DNA from: Lithobates sylvaticus
Lineage: Eukaryota; Chordata; Amphibia; Anura; Ranidae
Direction: 5' to 3'
Assembly: GCA_028564925.1 (NCBI GenBank)
Contig: CM053027.1
Span: 238,037,713-238,101,712, forward strand
Length of the DNA: 64,000 bases
Shown one piece after another: positions 11,520-22,488 of the stretch; the first letter of the stretch is position 1, and each line of letters starts with the position of its first letter. The notes beneath the pieces were generated by a model. That model was given only the letters and a program-made list of their open reading frames with translations, was not told where the DNA came from and searched no databases. Both the position numbers and the translations under genes were made by a program.

Positions 11520-13650
11520 TTTTTATTTGTTCTGTTTATTCTTTCTACTATCCCTGAGCTTTGAGGGTGTTAGGGAATGTGAAACTTCCGTTCTATCTTG
11601 CGAGTTTTTACCCAGTCCTGGCAGACCATTGATACAAATGTAGGTCCATTGTCTGTCTGAGTTTATAAGAAGTGGGCATCCCCATCGAGGAATGATTTCC
11701 TGAACGAGGATCCTCACTACTGTTTGTGCATCTTCTTTTGTGGTGACAAAAAGTTCAACTCAACTTGAGAACTTGTCCACAATTTCCAAAAATATTCCTG
11801 TCTTTTGCCTAGTTTGGGCATGTGTGTGAAGTCAATCTGCAAATGTGTAAAAGGAGTTGTTGGATATATCAGGTGTTCATGTTCGGCCTTGTGTGGGTTG
11901 TTCCTGATACATGTGATGCATCTTGCTACATAAAATTGGCAAGGAAAGTTCTGTAATGTAAAAGTCTTTCTCCAATAGTTCACAAGTGGCTTTCCAGCCT
12001 CTGTGACCTATTCCATGGAAATGGGAAATAAAAATGATGCATAAAAAGTGATGCACTAGCTACTGGTATACATGGCTTCCCCTCTTTGCAGAGAAGTCCA
12101 GTCTTTGGATCTTTCTGCACACCTATTTTGTCCCAACCTCTGAGATCAGCTTTGTTTGCACATACCTGCAAATCTGAAAGAACCTGATCAAAAAACAAAA
12201 AACAAAAAACAACAATTCTGGTACTAGCATGGGCATTTGGATCTGTGCATTTTGTGAAGTAGCAGCTTGTTTAGCAGCTAATCAGCCAGAGCATTTCCCT
12301 TGGCTATCTGTTTGTTGGCCTGTGTATGCTCTGCAGTGTTGTGGAAGATACATCAGACCTGGGTGATGTGTCTTGGTGAATGAGGTCTATGCACTCATGT
12401 TGTGGCACAACCTCATTCTGCTCTCCTTTTAATCCTAAAAGGGCATTTGTATTGGTGCTGGTCCTGAAGTGGGAGAAGCATATTTGATGTGCAATTTTTG
12501 ATTGGACATCAAGATCAACTCATAGCCGCTCAACCTTTTGAGCAGACATGTGCTGCGTATGTACATTTTTCATACATTGTGGGTGGTGTTAAGTGTAGTG
12601 TCGTGCCCCAGAGTGAAAGAAGTGGCCATCTCAAAACCATCATCGAATAGGATGCCTCTGAGACACACAGGCATGCCTTGAACCTGCACCGGAACCATCT
12701 TTGAAAAAAAATAATAGGGCGCAACTTGCCTCCATGCTCCTGAGCGAGGACACCTGACACGTCCTTACAATTTTCCCTTGCAAACAAATGAAACATTTTT
12801 CCTGCAAACTAATTAAACATTTTTCCTAGTTAGGGAGGCCGAGCCCTGGAGCCATTACCATAGCATTTTTCAAATACACAAAAGCATTGCACATTTCATT
12901 TGACAATTTTATACAATCTGGCATGTGTAAACCTGTGGCTTGTCTCAGGAGATTGTAGTAGGAACAGTCAGGTACTCATTGGCGGCAGTAACCAATCATA
13001 ATTACCAAGAAAGGTGAACATGTCTTTCTTAGCAAGTGGGCGGGGCAGACCCACAAGAGCCATAGCTATTCTGTGATTGACTTTCCTTTCTCCTTTTGAG
13101 AGTACAAACCAAAATATTCAACCTTTTCTGACACCATTGCAATTTTTCTTTGACACTTTGTGACCACTTTCAAAAATACATTTCAAAAGATCCCTCCCAT
13201 CCTCCAGGGCGGCCACCCGAGTAGAACTGCAGACGAGGAATTCATCCACATACTGCAGCAGGGATGAACAATATCCTGGTATCCAAGCTCTGAGAGTAGT
13301 TTGGAATAGGCTACAAGGGAGTCTATATATAGCCCTGGGGCATTCTGCACCATGTTAGTTGGCGGTTTTAAAAAAAAACATAAAGCAAAGATTGGTTGTG
13401 CCTCCTCATCCACAGGGACGGAAATAAAAATGCGTTCAATAAATCAATCACAATAAAATACTCTGCATCGTAATTTATGGCGGTAAATATTGATGGCACA
13501 TCAGGCACTTTTGGGGCAATCGGTACCACTAGGCCATCGATGGCCCTCAGGTCCTGCACAAACCTACAGTCACAATTGCCTTCTTTACTTTCTTACCTTC
13601 TCTTTTGTTAATATAGAACAAGGTAATTTCCCTTTAAGATCCCTTTTATA
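11520..13650 (-). CDS. Retroviral pol remnant (reverse transcriptase and integrase pieces)
   Basis: The left part has integrase-like text: CITCIRNNP from the zinc-binding domain, then LQIDFTHMPKLG at the start of the catalytic core, and GCPLLINSDRQWTY at its second Asp. The right part (13370-13560) has reverse transcriptase text: QDLRAIDGLVVPIAPKVPD followed by IDLLNAFL, close to the QDLR-AxN signature of gamma/epsilon-like retroviruses. In between, only weak traces are visible. It is a fossil, broken repeatedly. Confidence 0.7.
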
Positions 13651-13659
13651 AAAATAAAT

Positions 13660-14947
13660 CTTCTTTCTTTTTTTTTTTTTTTTTTTTGTGTGTGCCCTGG
13701 TGTTTCAAACTCATTCTGCTTTTTTCTGTGTCCTTGTGTCTGTGCTGCTCTGTGCTGCTCCTATCTGGTTTATGGAATGTGAGGGGGGGGAAGTGGGCGC
13801 CTGATAAAGGCATGGAGAAAGTTAATTTAACCTCTAAATTCACCATTCCATGGCTCTGCTAACCTATCTTGTGCAGCTTTTGGGCTAGGATGCCATAAGG
13901 AGCCCCGGGCCAGCCAGAGATCTCCCACAGCATCTTATTTATAGACAAGCTTCATACATTATTATTTACAACCAAACTAATTTATTTTTTTTTATTTTTT
14001 TTCTTTCAAATTTTTTATTTTCTATTTTTGGCAGAGTGCCAACAGGTTCAAACAGTACTTGCAAGTTCTGTACTGCCAATGCCGCAAACAATTCTTCACA
14101 ATATCTATTAGCTTAGTGAGATATAAGTACTTGAACCATGTTGGCAAAAAGCCAAACATCCAAATCTTCACTTTCTCTGCATAGCAGCAAAATGAATCAT
14201 TACCTTTAAGAAAATATTACTAACACTGCTATTTTTCTGCTAACTTTCTAGTCAAAACATTCATACATAAATCATTAAGAATAAACATCAATACATCACC
14301 GGATACTGTAGCACTAGTGTGTTTCGATCGGGAACTTCCATCAATCACAAAAGAACCCGGAATTCATAGGAAGGCACGTCTGTCGCTCTTAAATCTAAGT
14401 CCTATGATAACACGGAGCAGTGGAAGGCGTTGTCTTACCTTACAAACGCTGACAAATTCCACACAGACAGTTTACAAGTTAGCTTATCATTTACGCAAAG
14501 ATAAGAAAAGCAAAGAGATCGGTTTTGTCCAGCACACCTTAGCAGACTTCTTGTTTTGTTTTGTAATTACAGTACTGTATTATCATTAATATACGGACTT
14601 CTCAAAAGTCCTGGAACCTACCCAAGGTTCTCTGACTGTTCATCCCGAATAGACGCTGCGCAGACTTATAATGAGGACTACACAGAATCCTCCCTGTTCA
14701 CACTGAACAGATGCTTTCTTATAAAGCATTTGCTATTACTCAGAATAGCTCTTATCTAATGGGCTTCCTAAAGCCCATCCAGCCCCCCCAGGGCTGGCGC
14801 TGTTGTCTCAACAGCGCTTGACTTTCTTCAAAGTCTAAAAACTATTTCTACATAAATCACAGGTCCCGGTAAAGGAACGATTTCTAAATAGAGGTCACGG
14901 TGAGAGAAGATATATATCAAGTCTACTCACGCGACATATAGTAATCA
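13660..14947 (-). other. Retroviral leader, no gene recognised
   Basis: This stretch lies between the pol remnant and the primer binding site. It includes a poly-T/poly-A run at about 13668-13688 and A/T-rich text at 13980-14010. I see no gag signature (no zinc knuckle or major homology region), and short open frames here look like chance. Confidence 0.5.
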
Positions 14948-14965
14948 ATCCCGGACGAGCCCCCA
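14948..14965 (-). promoter_or_regulatory. Retroviral primer binding site, tRNA-Pro type
   Basis: The minus strand reads TGGGGGCTCGTCCGGGAT, an 18-base match to the tRNA-Pro binding site used by many gammaretroviruses, three bases downstream of the 5' LTR. It fixes the orientation of the provirus. Confidence 0.9.
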
Positions 14966-14968
14966 AAC

Positions 14969-15398
14969 TGAAAGGGTAATAAGTCAAGATTAGGGGTATT
15001 GTCTGCTTTGGTTTACCGTTACATCCGATACCAGATCTGGGAGATTTGCCCTTTGAGATAAAGAAACATATACACAGCAGGTTTCTCTCCGAGCAAATCT
15101 AATCTTTATTCTTGGGTGTCGATATAAGAGGGCTTTTCAGAAAGTACCGCCCTTTAACAGATTATCCAATCATATACAGAGACGCACAAGTACAGTCTGA
15201 CGCCCACAGTGAAACTAATTATTTCTAGAATATCACGTGCTTTACGAGAAATGAAACTCAACAAGAAGATTACAGTATTATGGAAAAACGAAACTACTAT
15301 AGCAAGACTTGAGAATACTTCACAAAATGGATGTTAGAGACACATAAAATGGAAGCTGACTATAATACAAAGAATTAGTTAAACTAAATATCCCTTCA
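14969..15398 (-). repeat. Retroviral 5' LTR (right)
   Basis: A 430-bp partner of 9300-9729, differing by eye at two adjacent bases near its middle. It is followed by the right target duplication GTGGG (15399-15403), after which PLE copy A resumes. Confidence 0.88.
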
Positions 15399-15403
15399 GT
15401 GGG

Positions 15404-16145
15404 TTCATTAATTTTGAGAAAATTCCAAGTATTAAGATCAATAATGGCAGCTTGATAGGCATGAAAAATGAGTTGATCGAATTGATGAGAAAATTTTTTT
15501 TATGAGTGACGGAGCAATGGGACGATACCATTCACGACTATTAAGAATGTTATAACACATGGTTTCATAAGCTTTAGTGTCCATGACCACGACATTGCCG
15601 CCTTTATCAGCTGGTTTAATTACAAGGTCAGGATGAGTTTGAAGGGATTTTAGGGCCCGCAAACTCTCCTGTGTCAAATTTGATTGAGCGAGAGAGGTAT
15701 GTTCAAGATTTTTAATTGCAAGACAAGTTTGTTGAACAAAGGCGGAAATGTTGGGGTTAGTGGACAATGCTGGAAAATTCTTAGATTTAGGTTTGAAGGA
15801 AGTAGGAGGGGGGAAGGAGGCACCGAGGGCGACGGAAACCGACTCGTCGGTTTCGTCGGCATCGATGGCTCCCTCATCCCATAAAGCCATAAGTTCGTCA
15901 ATTGCCTGCATTTCTTCAAATGTAGGCACTTGATTAGAAGAAGTGGAAGCTGAATCTGTTGGATTAACAGAGGATTTGTCATAAAGGACTTTGTAAATTA
16001 GCTTGCGAGCAAACAAATGAATGTCCTTAATGAATTTGAATTTGTCAAAATTTGACGATGGGCAAAACGTTAGGCCTAACTGTAAAAAAAATTTCTGTTC
16101 ATTAGTAAGTGAAATGGAAGATAAATTTAGTACATCTGGACCCAC
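15404..16145 (-). CDS. PLE copy A: N-terminal half of the RT protein
   Basis: The frame opens near 16145 and contains LGLTFCPSSNFDKFKFIKD, a conserved stretch upstream of the RT fingers in Penelope-like proteins. An acidic linker follows, then DLVIKPADKGGNVVVMD, the RT fingers motif (KPADKGG). It is continuous with the palm region at 7663-9294 apart from the retroviral insertion. Copy B keeps the second half of this region (28787-29100), which confirms the reading. The junction with the upstream ORF1 (end at 16175) is a change of frame. Confidence 0.8.
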
Positions 16146-16174
16146 AGGGTGCAGTGAGGTCGAGGAAGAAACTG

Positions 16175-17179
16175 CTAAGTCAGGTTGGGTGACGTGTCTG
16201 GAGTTAGTGCTAAAAAAATAGGCGCTATTTTAGGGTCCATTGATGAACCGTTTTGAGGAAACATTGAAGGTAAAACAGGTTCACTCCCACGTCTCGCGGT
16301 CAGCGAGGGCAAAGTGACAGTGGTAGTTGTGGGTAAGTGTGAAGAAAGAGAGGTATGCATATGTGTATTAGACACAGAGGGTAGTGTTTGTAGGGCAGGT
16401 GTAGATATCTTGATATTTTTGGGCCGTGTAGTTGATGAATAGACTTGGGGTGTGGGTATGGGGGTGCGGATGTGAGCATCCATTAAAGATGATCTATCAC
16501 CTTTTCTTTTTTTGAGATTACGATCATGTGATAAGTCTTGATATATGGTGGAAGTGCTGGATGAAAAAGAAGTGAATGGGGTGTTGGGAGGTTCATTAGT
16601 ATTAGCTTGTGTGGGGAAATTTTGTGGTTTTGATACAAATTTGCGGGCCAAAGGGTCGTGCCATTTGTATGCATAGTTGTTATCATATGCAGATTTATCT
16701 CTTTGATATTTGTTTTCTTTCATGTTGATAATGTCAGTAGTGTAAGTTTCTAGATGAGTGCGTAATAATTTATCTCTTTTTATAAATCTTGTAGATGAAA
16801 CCAAAAGGGCATGATCATCATGCCAATAACTTATGGCTGTATCTAGAAGATCTAACTCATGTTCATATTGTTTACATAACAATGAAATCATGCTGAAGGA
16901 ACACGATTGTAAATTAAATTCCCAAGCCGACTTGAGAGTATCATTGATCTTTTTGATGTTTGGGAAAATTTGTATTCTAAGTCCCCACGGGACTATTTGA
17001 TTAGTAGTGTATTTATCAAAATAAGTTTTATGCCAAAAGACACGGACCTTTTTTTCCAGAAGACGTTGAAGTCTCATAAACGATTTGTCAAGCTCATCAT
17101 CAGAGATGTTAGCTGCGTTCTGCGAAAATTGGATCTTTTCCATTAATCCCTTCCATGCATCACCACAGTAGTCCGCCAT
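16175..17179 (-). CDS. PLE copy A: ORF1-like N-terminal protein
   Basis: This is a 334-codon frame starting at an ATG at 17179. The first half is ordered and basic with Trp-rich text (FWHKTYFDKYTT, VPWGLRIQIFPN, AISYWHDD). The second half is Ser/Thr/Pro-rich and probably disordered. I recall such proteins upstream of the RT frame in amphibian and fish Penelope-like elements, often predicted as uncharacterised genes. Its role is unknown; binding of element RNA is a guess. It ends about 30 bp before the start of the RT frame, so it may be a separate ORF1 or be joined to the RT by frameshifting. Copy B lacks it. Confidence 0.65.
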   Translation of the reverse strand: MADYCGDAWKGLMEKIQFSQNAANISDDELDKSFMRLQRLLEKKVRVFWHKTYFDKYTTNQIVPWGLRIQIFPNIKKINDTLKSAWEFNLQSCSFSMISLLCKQYEHELDLLDTAISYWHDDHALLVSSTRFIKRDKLLRTHLETYTTDIINMKENKYQRDKSAYDNNYAYKWHDPLARKFVSKPQNFPTQANTNEPPNTPFTSFSSSTSTIYQDLSHDRNLKKRKGDRSSLMDAHIRTPIPTPQVYSSTTRPKNIKISTPALQTLPSVSNTHMHTSLSSHLPTTTTVTLPSLTARRGSEPVLPSMFPQNGSSMDPKIAPIFLALTPDTSPNLT

Positions 17180-17479
17180 AGCGTAGGGGCCAGTAGGAGG
17201 CGATCGGGCACCGACAGCCAGTCAATCAAAAAAGGAATTTTTTTATATTTTTACTGAAGTATAAAACATTTAGTTAATACAATACACCGATATGTGGAGC
17301 ATTAAACTAAGTGTTAACCAAAAAGTTGCAAGTGTGACAAGAAATACCAAATCGGGTAAATTAAATAGAATTAGAGCGTAACCAGCCAGAAAAGAAATGC
17401 GCATTGAAGCGCGGATAAAGAGTAAAGAGGAAGGCTTGGAAAGCTCTGCTAGAGTTATACCTCGTCCCGAATTAAATGG
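17180..17479 (-). other. PLE leader between ORF1 and terminal segment 2
   Basis: This is A/T-rich leader sequence of the PLE with no gene. Its right part (from about 17423) is present in the inverted terminal segment at the far right of the composite, where it forms the outer border next to the target duplication. Confidence 0.5.
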
Positions 17480-19378
17480 TAAGTGGGTGAACAGGGACAG
17501 AGACAGGGGACTATAGCGGTAATAGTAGAAAAAAGTAACACAGTAGTTTAACAAAGTAATTTATTATTGAACATATTTACAGACATATAGACAGAAACAA
17601 AAAATGAGCTCTATATATATAGAGTATACTAAAAAAGTTGGTCCGCCAATCAGATCGAGTCCCATTCAAAAAATGGGGAAAAGGGGACTCTGAGTTGATT
17701 GAGGAACCAAACATATACAGTATTGGCAGGAGTATTGTTAAAAAAGGGGTCTATAATGGTGGTATAGATCCTGGGTACAATGGAACTGTTAGAGAAAGCT
17801 TACCGACATGTTTCGCCATACAATGGCTTCTTTAGGGTCAATGAGTCACTTTGTACCGATAAGGGATGAGTCTAATAGAATACAAAAGGCATAGAGTTAA
17901 TTGTATAGCTCAATCTGAACCATTCAGTTTAGTAAGCAGGAACTCAAAACACATGTCATCTCAAGGCCAAATCCCCTCCCGTATATACAACCGGCGCTGA
18001 ACCAACCAATCTCCAGGGGGGACAGCGATACGTACCGCAAGGCAGCTGGAAAACCAAATCAAGTCGCACATATGGTCAAGTACATATTCCAATAAGGCGA
18101 GGAACTGCCGAGGGCCTAAAGGGAGCCTGGAAAGGAACAATAAATAACGATACATATTATGGAATGGCATCACTTGTGGTTGATTGCCATACGTGGCTAA
18201 CATAGCCTAAAATTGCAAAATCTTACCAATGTATATGATGGAGTTAATCATGTATATGGAGCGCCAGATAGTGGAAATCCTAGGAAAATCTGTATACAAT
18301 ATTGGGAAGCCACTAATAGGGCGGAAGAAAAAGAAATATAAGTAAATGTAAATGAAAGTGGAAGTAATTAAAGGGTCATAGAAAAATGGGAGATTGAAAA
18401 TGTATATGTGGAATAAGAAGTGAGAAAACTCACCTGGGAATGATATATCTGTATAATTTGAGCTAAGCACAAAGAAGCCTGAAACCGGGCTGTTTGAGAG
18501 AGCAACAGGTATGAGATGTAATTGGTCCGGGGATAAGCAGAGACCCGTGACTAAAAAGGAAAAAGGTAGAAATATGTACATGGATTTGAGATTAAAGTCT
18601 AAAATATAAGAGTAATATAAAAAGAAAGGACTAGGAACAAGGATGTCAGACCTGAATTAACGAAGATCCTAGCGAACTGGCGCTCCAGTGTCCATCACCA
18701 TGAATGGTGTGGATTAAGCAGGCTTTATAAGTCCTCCACACCTGATCACGGTGAACCGTGATGAGGCGGCGGGCAAACAAGCCATTCGCGCATGCGCAGA
18801 AGCGTTTGCCTACAATACCCACAGTGCTACGGGACCGGTGGATGCGCGCGCCGCTCACCGCGCGCGCACACAAAGTGATCCCAGCTCAGGAGCCACCCTG
18901 TGGACAGGATGGGTACTGAGGGTAAGTCAGCTGCATAAGTCCATAGGATCAAATTGCGCTGAATCCAATGGAAGGAGTGGAGTGAACCAAAGATTCCAAG
19001 GGAGGGAGATGGAAGCAGAGCTGATAAGTACCAGGTGGAGGAGGAGCAAGAGGGGAATTTTGAGGCAAGGAGGCTAAACGGGCTGCAATTATATGATCGC
19101 AACCCTGGGGTGCCCAAACAGATTCCAATGCGATAGGGAAATGAGGATGACCATAGATGGAAATGGCGAGGATAGGGAAGCCAAGAGCAGAGCTGGACCT
19201 CGCATATCCCCACAAAGATGGACGGGGAAGGAGTAAGGAGGAAAAGCAACGGACGGTGAAACGGGAGGGGGAGGCCAGGACCCAATCTACCCCATTAATA
19301 GTAGGGTCCCAAATGAGGCGGCATGAGAAGGAGCCTGCAAAACACAGCCTGACAGTAAATTATCATTGTAAACATACA
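17480..19378 (-). repeat. PLE terminal segment 2 (pseudo-LTR between the two copies)
   Basis: A direct repeat of 4241-6166. It lies upstream of copy A and downstream of copy B in reading direction, as expected for a head-to-tail tandem. Near 18800 it lacks a short CGCAGGCG-type stretch present in segment 1, one of several small differences. Confidence 0.8.
17800..17840 (-). ncRNA. Degenerate hammerhead-like motif, copy 2
   Basis: This matches the motif at 4580-4620, but the first core box reads CTAAAGA instead of CTGAAGA, and one stem I strand is GGTAA instead of GGTCA. Both changes hit positions needed for hammerhead folding and cleavage, so this copy is probably dead. Confidence 0.55.
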
Positions 19379-19953
19379 TATTTCAAGTCAAGAGGATAGG
19401 TGTTTTGAACCAAAATCAATTGGTGTAAGACCAAGAAGAATACAGTATGTATTATGATGTACTAATCAAATAATGATCAAAAGGTCAAGATAGTTAGTTT
19501 GAATGATGATTAATAGAGTAAAGTATATAAGTAGTCAACATTTTAAACTTTTAGTCAGGATGTGCAAGGATAGATAAAAGACACATGAGCATTCAATAAT
19601 CTGAAAGTTAAGGCTGTAACAGTGCCCGAGCATCCCGGAGCGGCCAACCAATCGCAACGGTTTGAACCCGAAGTGCAGCAGAAAAGGGGTACATGAGTCT
19701 CGATAAAGGTGAATCAATAAACTAGTATGAATATCAAGGACCCAAAAAAGGGGATAATAATTGGTCATAGGCCAATTATTATTTATTGTTTTTTGGATAA
19801 TCATAAGAAAGATTTAAAGCTAATATATTCATTGAGGCCAGGGTATTTGACAGCATTGAGATTGTGTATCCATCTAGTTTCAAGTTGTAAGAGTTTTTCA
19901 TCGATGCCTCCTCCTCTTACATGTGTCTCGACATGTTCAAGTGCCGAGAAACC
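19379..19953 (-). pseudogene. PLE copy B: 3' untranslated region and C-terminal tail of the RT-endonuclease protein
   Basis: Positions 19801-19953 encode the last 50 or so residues of the PLE protein (FSALEHVETHVRGGG and LETRWIHNLNAVKYPG), nearly the same as copy A. To the left is the 3' untranslated region joining terminal segment 2. The Harbinger insertion follows at once on the right. Comparison with copy A shows about 236 bp missing at the junction, including most of the GIY-YIG nuclease, so copy B cannot encode a complete endonuclease. Confidence 0.75.
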
Positions 19954-19978
19954 TAAAGCCCCATACACACGGTCAGAC
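19954..19978 (+). repeat. Harbinger left terminal inverted repeat
   Basis: The 25 bases starting TAAAGCCCCATACACACGGT pair with 27508-27532 with one mismatch. The region just inside has further GTCCGATCGGAC-type words that may be binding sites for the accessory proteins. Confidence 0.85.
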
Positions 19979-20984
19979 TTTTTCATGGATTCTGTCCGAT
20001 CGGACAATGTTGTTGAAAAATCAGACCGTGTGTATGCACCATCGGACAGTGTACGTCGGTTTTTCCGACGGACAAAGTCTTATCTCCTGCTGGAAAGATT
20101 TGCCGTCAACACGGTCCGATCACACCAAATCCGATCGTGTGTACGGTTGTCCGACGGACAAAGTGCTACGCATGCTCAGAAGAAATTCTGTGACGGAAGC
20201 GCTCGGTCAGGTAAAACTACCTTTCCTAATCGACACAGCACATTCGTCACGCTGCAATGTTAAAATGTCTTTAATGCAGCGCATTCTCTTTTTCTTTACA
20301 ATGCAACAAGAATGACATGTTTTAGCTGCTCCTATTCACCCGCACTTCTCACAAACTTACTTCTTTATTACTTTTCAGCATTTATACACTACATGTTTTT
20401 TTTTACTCAGATCGTAAAAGAATCTTTGTTATATTTTTAACATCATTTGTCTTTTTTTTTTTTTTTTTTTGGGAATACATATTTGAAGGTTTTTTTTTTT
20501 TTTTTTTTTTGAGGGGGGTTGTGTGTCTCAACTTAGCAAAACCACATTATTAACATTTGTATTTCTTGCTTAAATTTACTAGGAGTTTGTTGGTTGTTGG
20601 TGCCCCTTGTTAATTCTACTTTAGGATTAGTGAAATGTACCTGCCTACTCACAAATAATCTGTCATTGTAGAAAAGTAAAACACATAGTCAATGATTATT
20701 TCAAATCAAAAAGACCTTTATTTAGGTGTCAGCAACAAACCAAAGAGGAACGCAGCCATGGTGAAACTTGGGGAATTTGCAAAGCCTTGGCCCCCCATGG
20801 CAACCATCATTTTTCAAGCGTAGAAAATTGGGGGCCTGAGGAGTACGTATATTAAGGGGAGTGCAATCTGGTCCTGAAGTCCAAAGTATCCGTAACTGCA
20901 GCAGATGCCATCTAGGTCCCCAGGCTCTGGTACTACAAGAGGCTCCATCTTCTCTCAGACCAGACTGATTCCAGGTCGTCACTC
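19979..20984. other. Harbinger left subterminal region and MADF gene 3' untranslated region
   Basis: No gene is seen. The first 200 bp are rich in TCGGAC/GTCCGA words. Two poly-T runs lie at about 20452-20510. A minus-strand AATAAA at 20717-20722 is a plausible polyadenylation signal for the MADF gene ending at 20985. Confidence 0.5.
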
Positions 20985-22176
20985 TCAGGTCTTCCTTCCA
21001 CGCTTCCTTGCACGCTGTGGCTGTCGTGCTGGTGGGGTGGCAGAAGGAGGAGGAGGAGGAGGAGGAGGCGGAGCATGGTAGCTATGGCAAACATGTGTGA
21101 CTGGGGTCATCTCCCCAGCCCTACCCTTATTTAGGACATGGAGGATGAGCCCCTCACACATGTTGCGTTGCCTCACCTCCATACCCATCATTTTTGTGAC
21201 AACCACCGAGCCAAAGGTCTCCTCGTCGGCGGGTGTGGCATGTAGGGAGTCTGAAGCCTCTCTGATTATGCGGAGCGCTGACTCTGCCGCATAACCCCCC
21301 CTTCTCGCCCTTTTGTAGGGAAGGCGGAGGAGAGGGATTTGTGAGTCAGTCAGGCTCCGAGGCCTAGCCCCCTCTTGGCTGCCACTACCCACCTGGTGGC
21401 TGCCACTAACCCCTGCCTCCTCCTGACTGCCACCTTCCACAGCCACCTCCTGGCTGAGGTCTTCCTGTGTATGAAAAAGGGACATAGTTTCAGTTATTTG
21501 TTCATCAAACACACACAATTCTCATCTTGTGACTGTTGCAAAATGTTTACAATTAGAAAACCATACAATTCTCAGCCCTGCAGTTTAGATTGTGGCCCCA
21601 ACTGTCTCCAACACTACTGTCAGTTGATATGTCAAACACGTTAGGAACTAAGCAATTGGGTATCCTGAATTAAGTGAACATCATTCATTATTCACATAAA
21701 TGGTAACCAAACTACTATACCTGGAACAAGCTGGGCTCCTCCACCTCTTCCAGACTGGAAGGCCCAGGTTGGTCCTCGGAAGCCTCATCAGGGGTGGCCT
21801 GCGCGCAAGGAAGCGTGGAAGGAGGAGTCGAGAGTGGCTCCGTGACATCAGTCTGGTCTTTGAGAAAATGTAGACTCTGATAGTACCAGAGCTTGGGGAC
21901 ATAGACCTCATCTGCTGCAGTTGCAGTTTCTTCCGACTTCACAACCTTCTTGCGCTCCCTGATATACGCACTCCTCAGGCTGCCAATTTTCTTTCTTATA
22001 GCATCAACAGTTGCCGTGGGGAACCTTGGCTTGACAAATTCCACAAGTTCCTCCAGGGCTGCGTGCCTCTTTGGTTTGTTGCTATAATGGGGGTGTTTAC
22101 CCTGCCATAAAATGGGAAATTCCCTGTATTTGGCAATGAAGAGGGGGAGAAAACTCATGTCGTTGAATCCCTTCAT
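20985..22176 (-). CDS. MADF-domain accessory protein of the Harbinger element (two exons)
   Basis: Exon 1 covers 22176-21721 and exon 2 covers 21464-20985. The donor reads CAG|GTATAG and the acceptor ACACAG|GAAG, both in phase 0, giving about 311 residues. Residues 8-105 look like a MADF domain: FIAKYREFPILWQG, AIRKKIGSLRSAYIRERKKV and PKLWYYQSLHFLKDQ. MADF is a Myb/SANT-related DNA-binding fold. The second half is acidic and then has a helical segment, a poly-Pro run and a very basic tail (RARKRGRK), a likely nuclear localisation signal. Its divergent neighbour is the Myb-like gene. An acceptor-like TTGCAG lies just upstream of the chosen ATG, so an extra 5' exon is possible. Confidence 0.7.
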
Positions 22177-22488
22177 AATCTCTGCAAGACACAACACCAC
22201 ACAAAACACTATAAATTATGTCTGGCTAAACTCTCCTAATCTTCTCCATAAAGAGGCCTCAAGTTCGAATCAGTCTAGGCTAGTTATGTACCAATGTCCA
22301 ATTGTACCTTCGTTTGTAGCGATCGTCTCGTGCGTGAGTTTTCTCTCCCCTCGTCTCCCAGATCGTGGCTACGACACAGGCGTGTGACGTTTTATATACA
22401 GTGCGCATGCGTCAAACTCCGCCCGCCCCTGACGATCTTTCTCGTCTATTCCCCACCCCTTCTCTTTACGGCGCAGTGGGGAGAGCAC
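22177..22488. promoter_or_regulatory. Shared divergent promoter region of the MADF and Myb-like genes
   Basis: About 310 bp separates the two divergent start codons. On the plus strand a TATATA box (22393-22398) lies about 95 bp before the Myb-like ATG. The region is otherwise C/T- and CG-rich. The layout suggests one bidirectional promoter feeding both accessory proteins. No transcript evidence is available. Confidence 0.5.

Larger units (their letters stand above)
9300..15398 (-). mobile_element. Endogenous retrovirus, class I-like, inserted in PLE copy A
   Basis: Two 430-bp LTRs (TGAAAGGG...CCCTTCA as written on the plus strand) flank a 5.2-kb interior. By eye the LTRs differ at two adjacent bases. 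The primer binding site next to the right LTR matches tRNA-Pro and a purine tract lies next to the left LTR, so the element reads right to left. Pol and env pieces are recognisable and gag is not. The interior is a fossil, broken many times over, while the LTRs are nearly identical. The insertion is therefore probably young but of an already defective, helper-dependent lineage. Confidence 0.88.

Noticed and set aside
13646-13846. Short minus-strand frame ending in a Lys run
   Set aside because: The Lys run is a poly-A/T tract in the retroviral leader; no retroviral motif is present.
14948-14965. tRNA-like sequence that could be read as a tRNA fragment
   Set aside because: It is an 18-base primer binding site next to an LTR, not a tRNA gene. 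No full cloverleaf was seen in the window.
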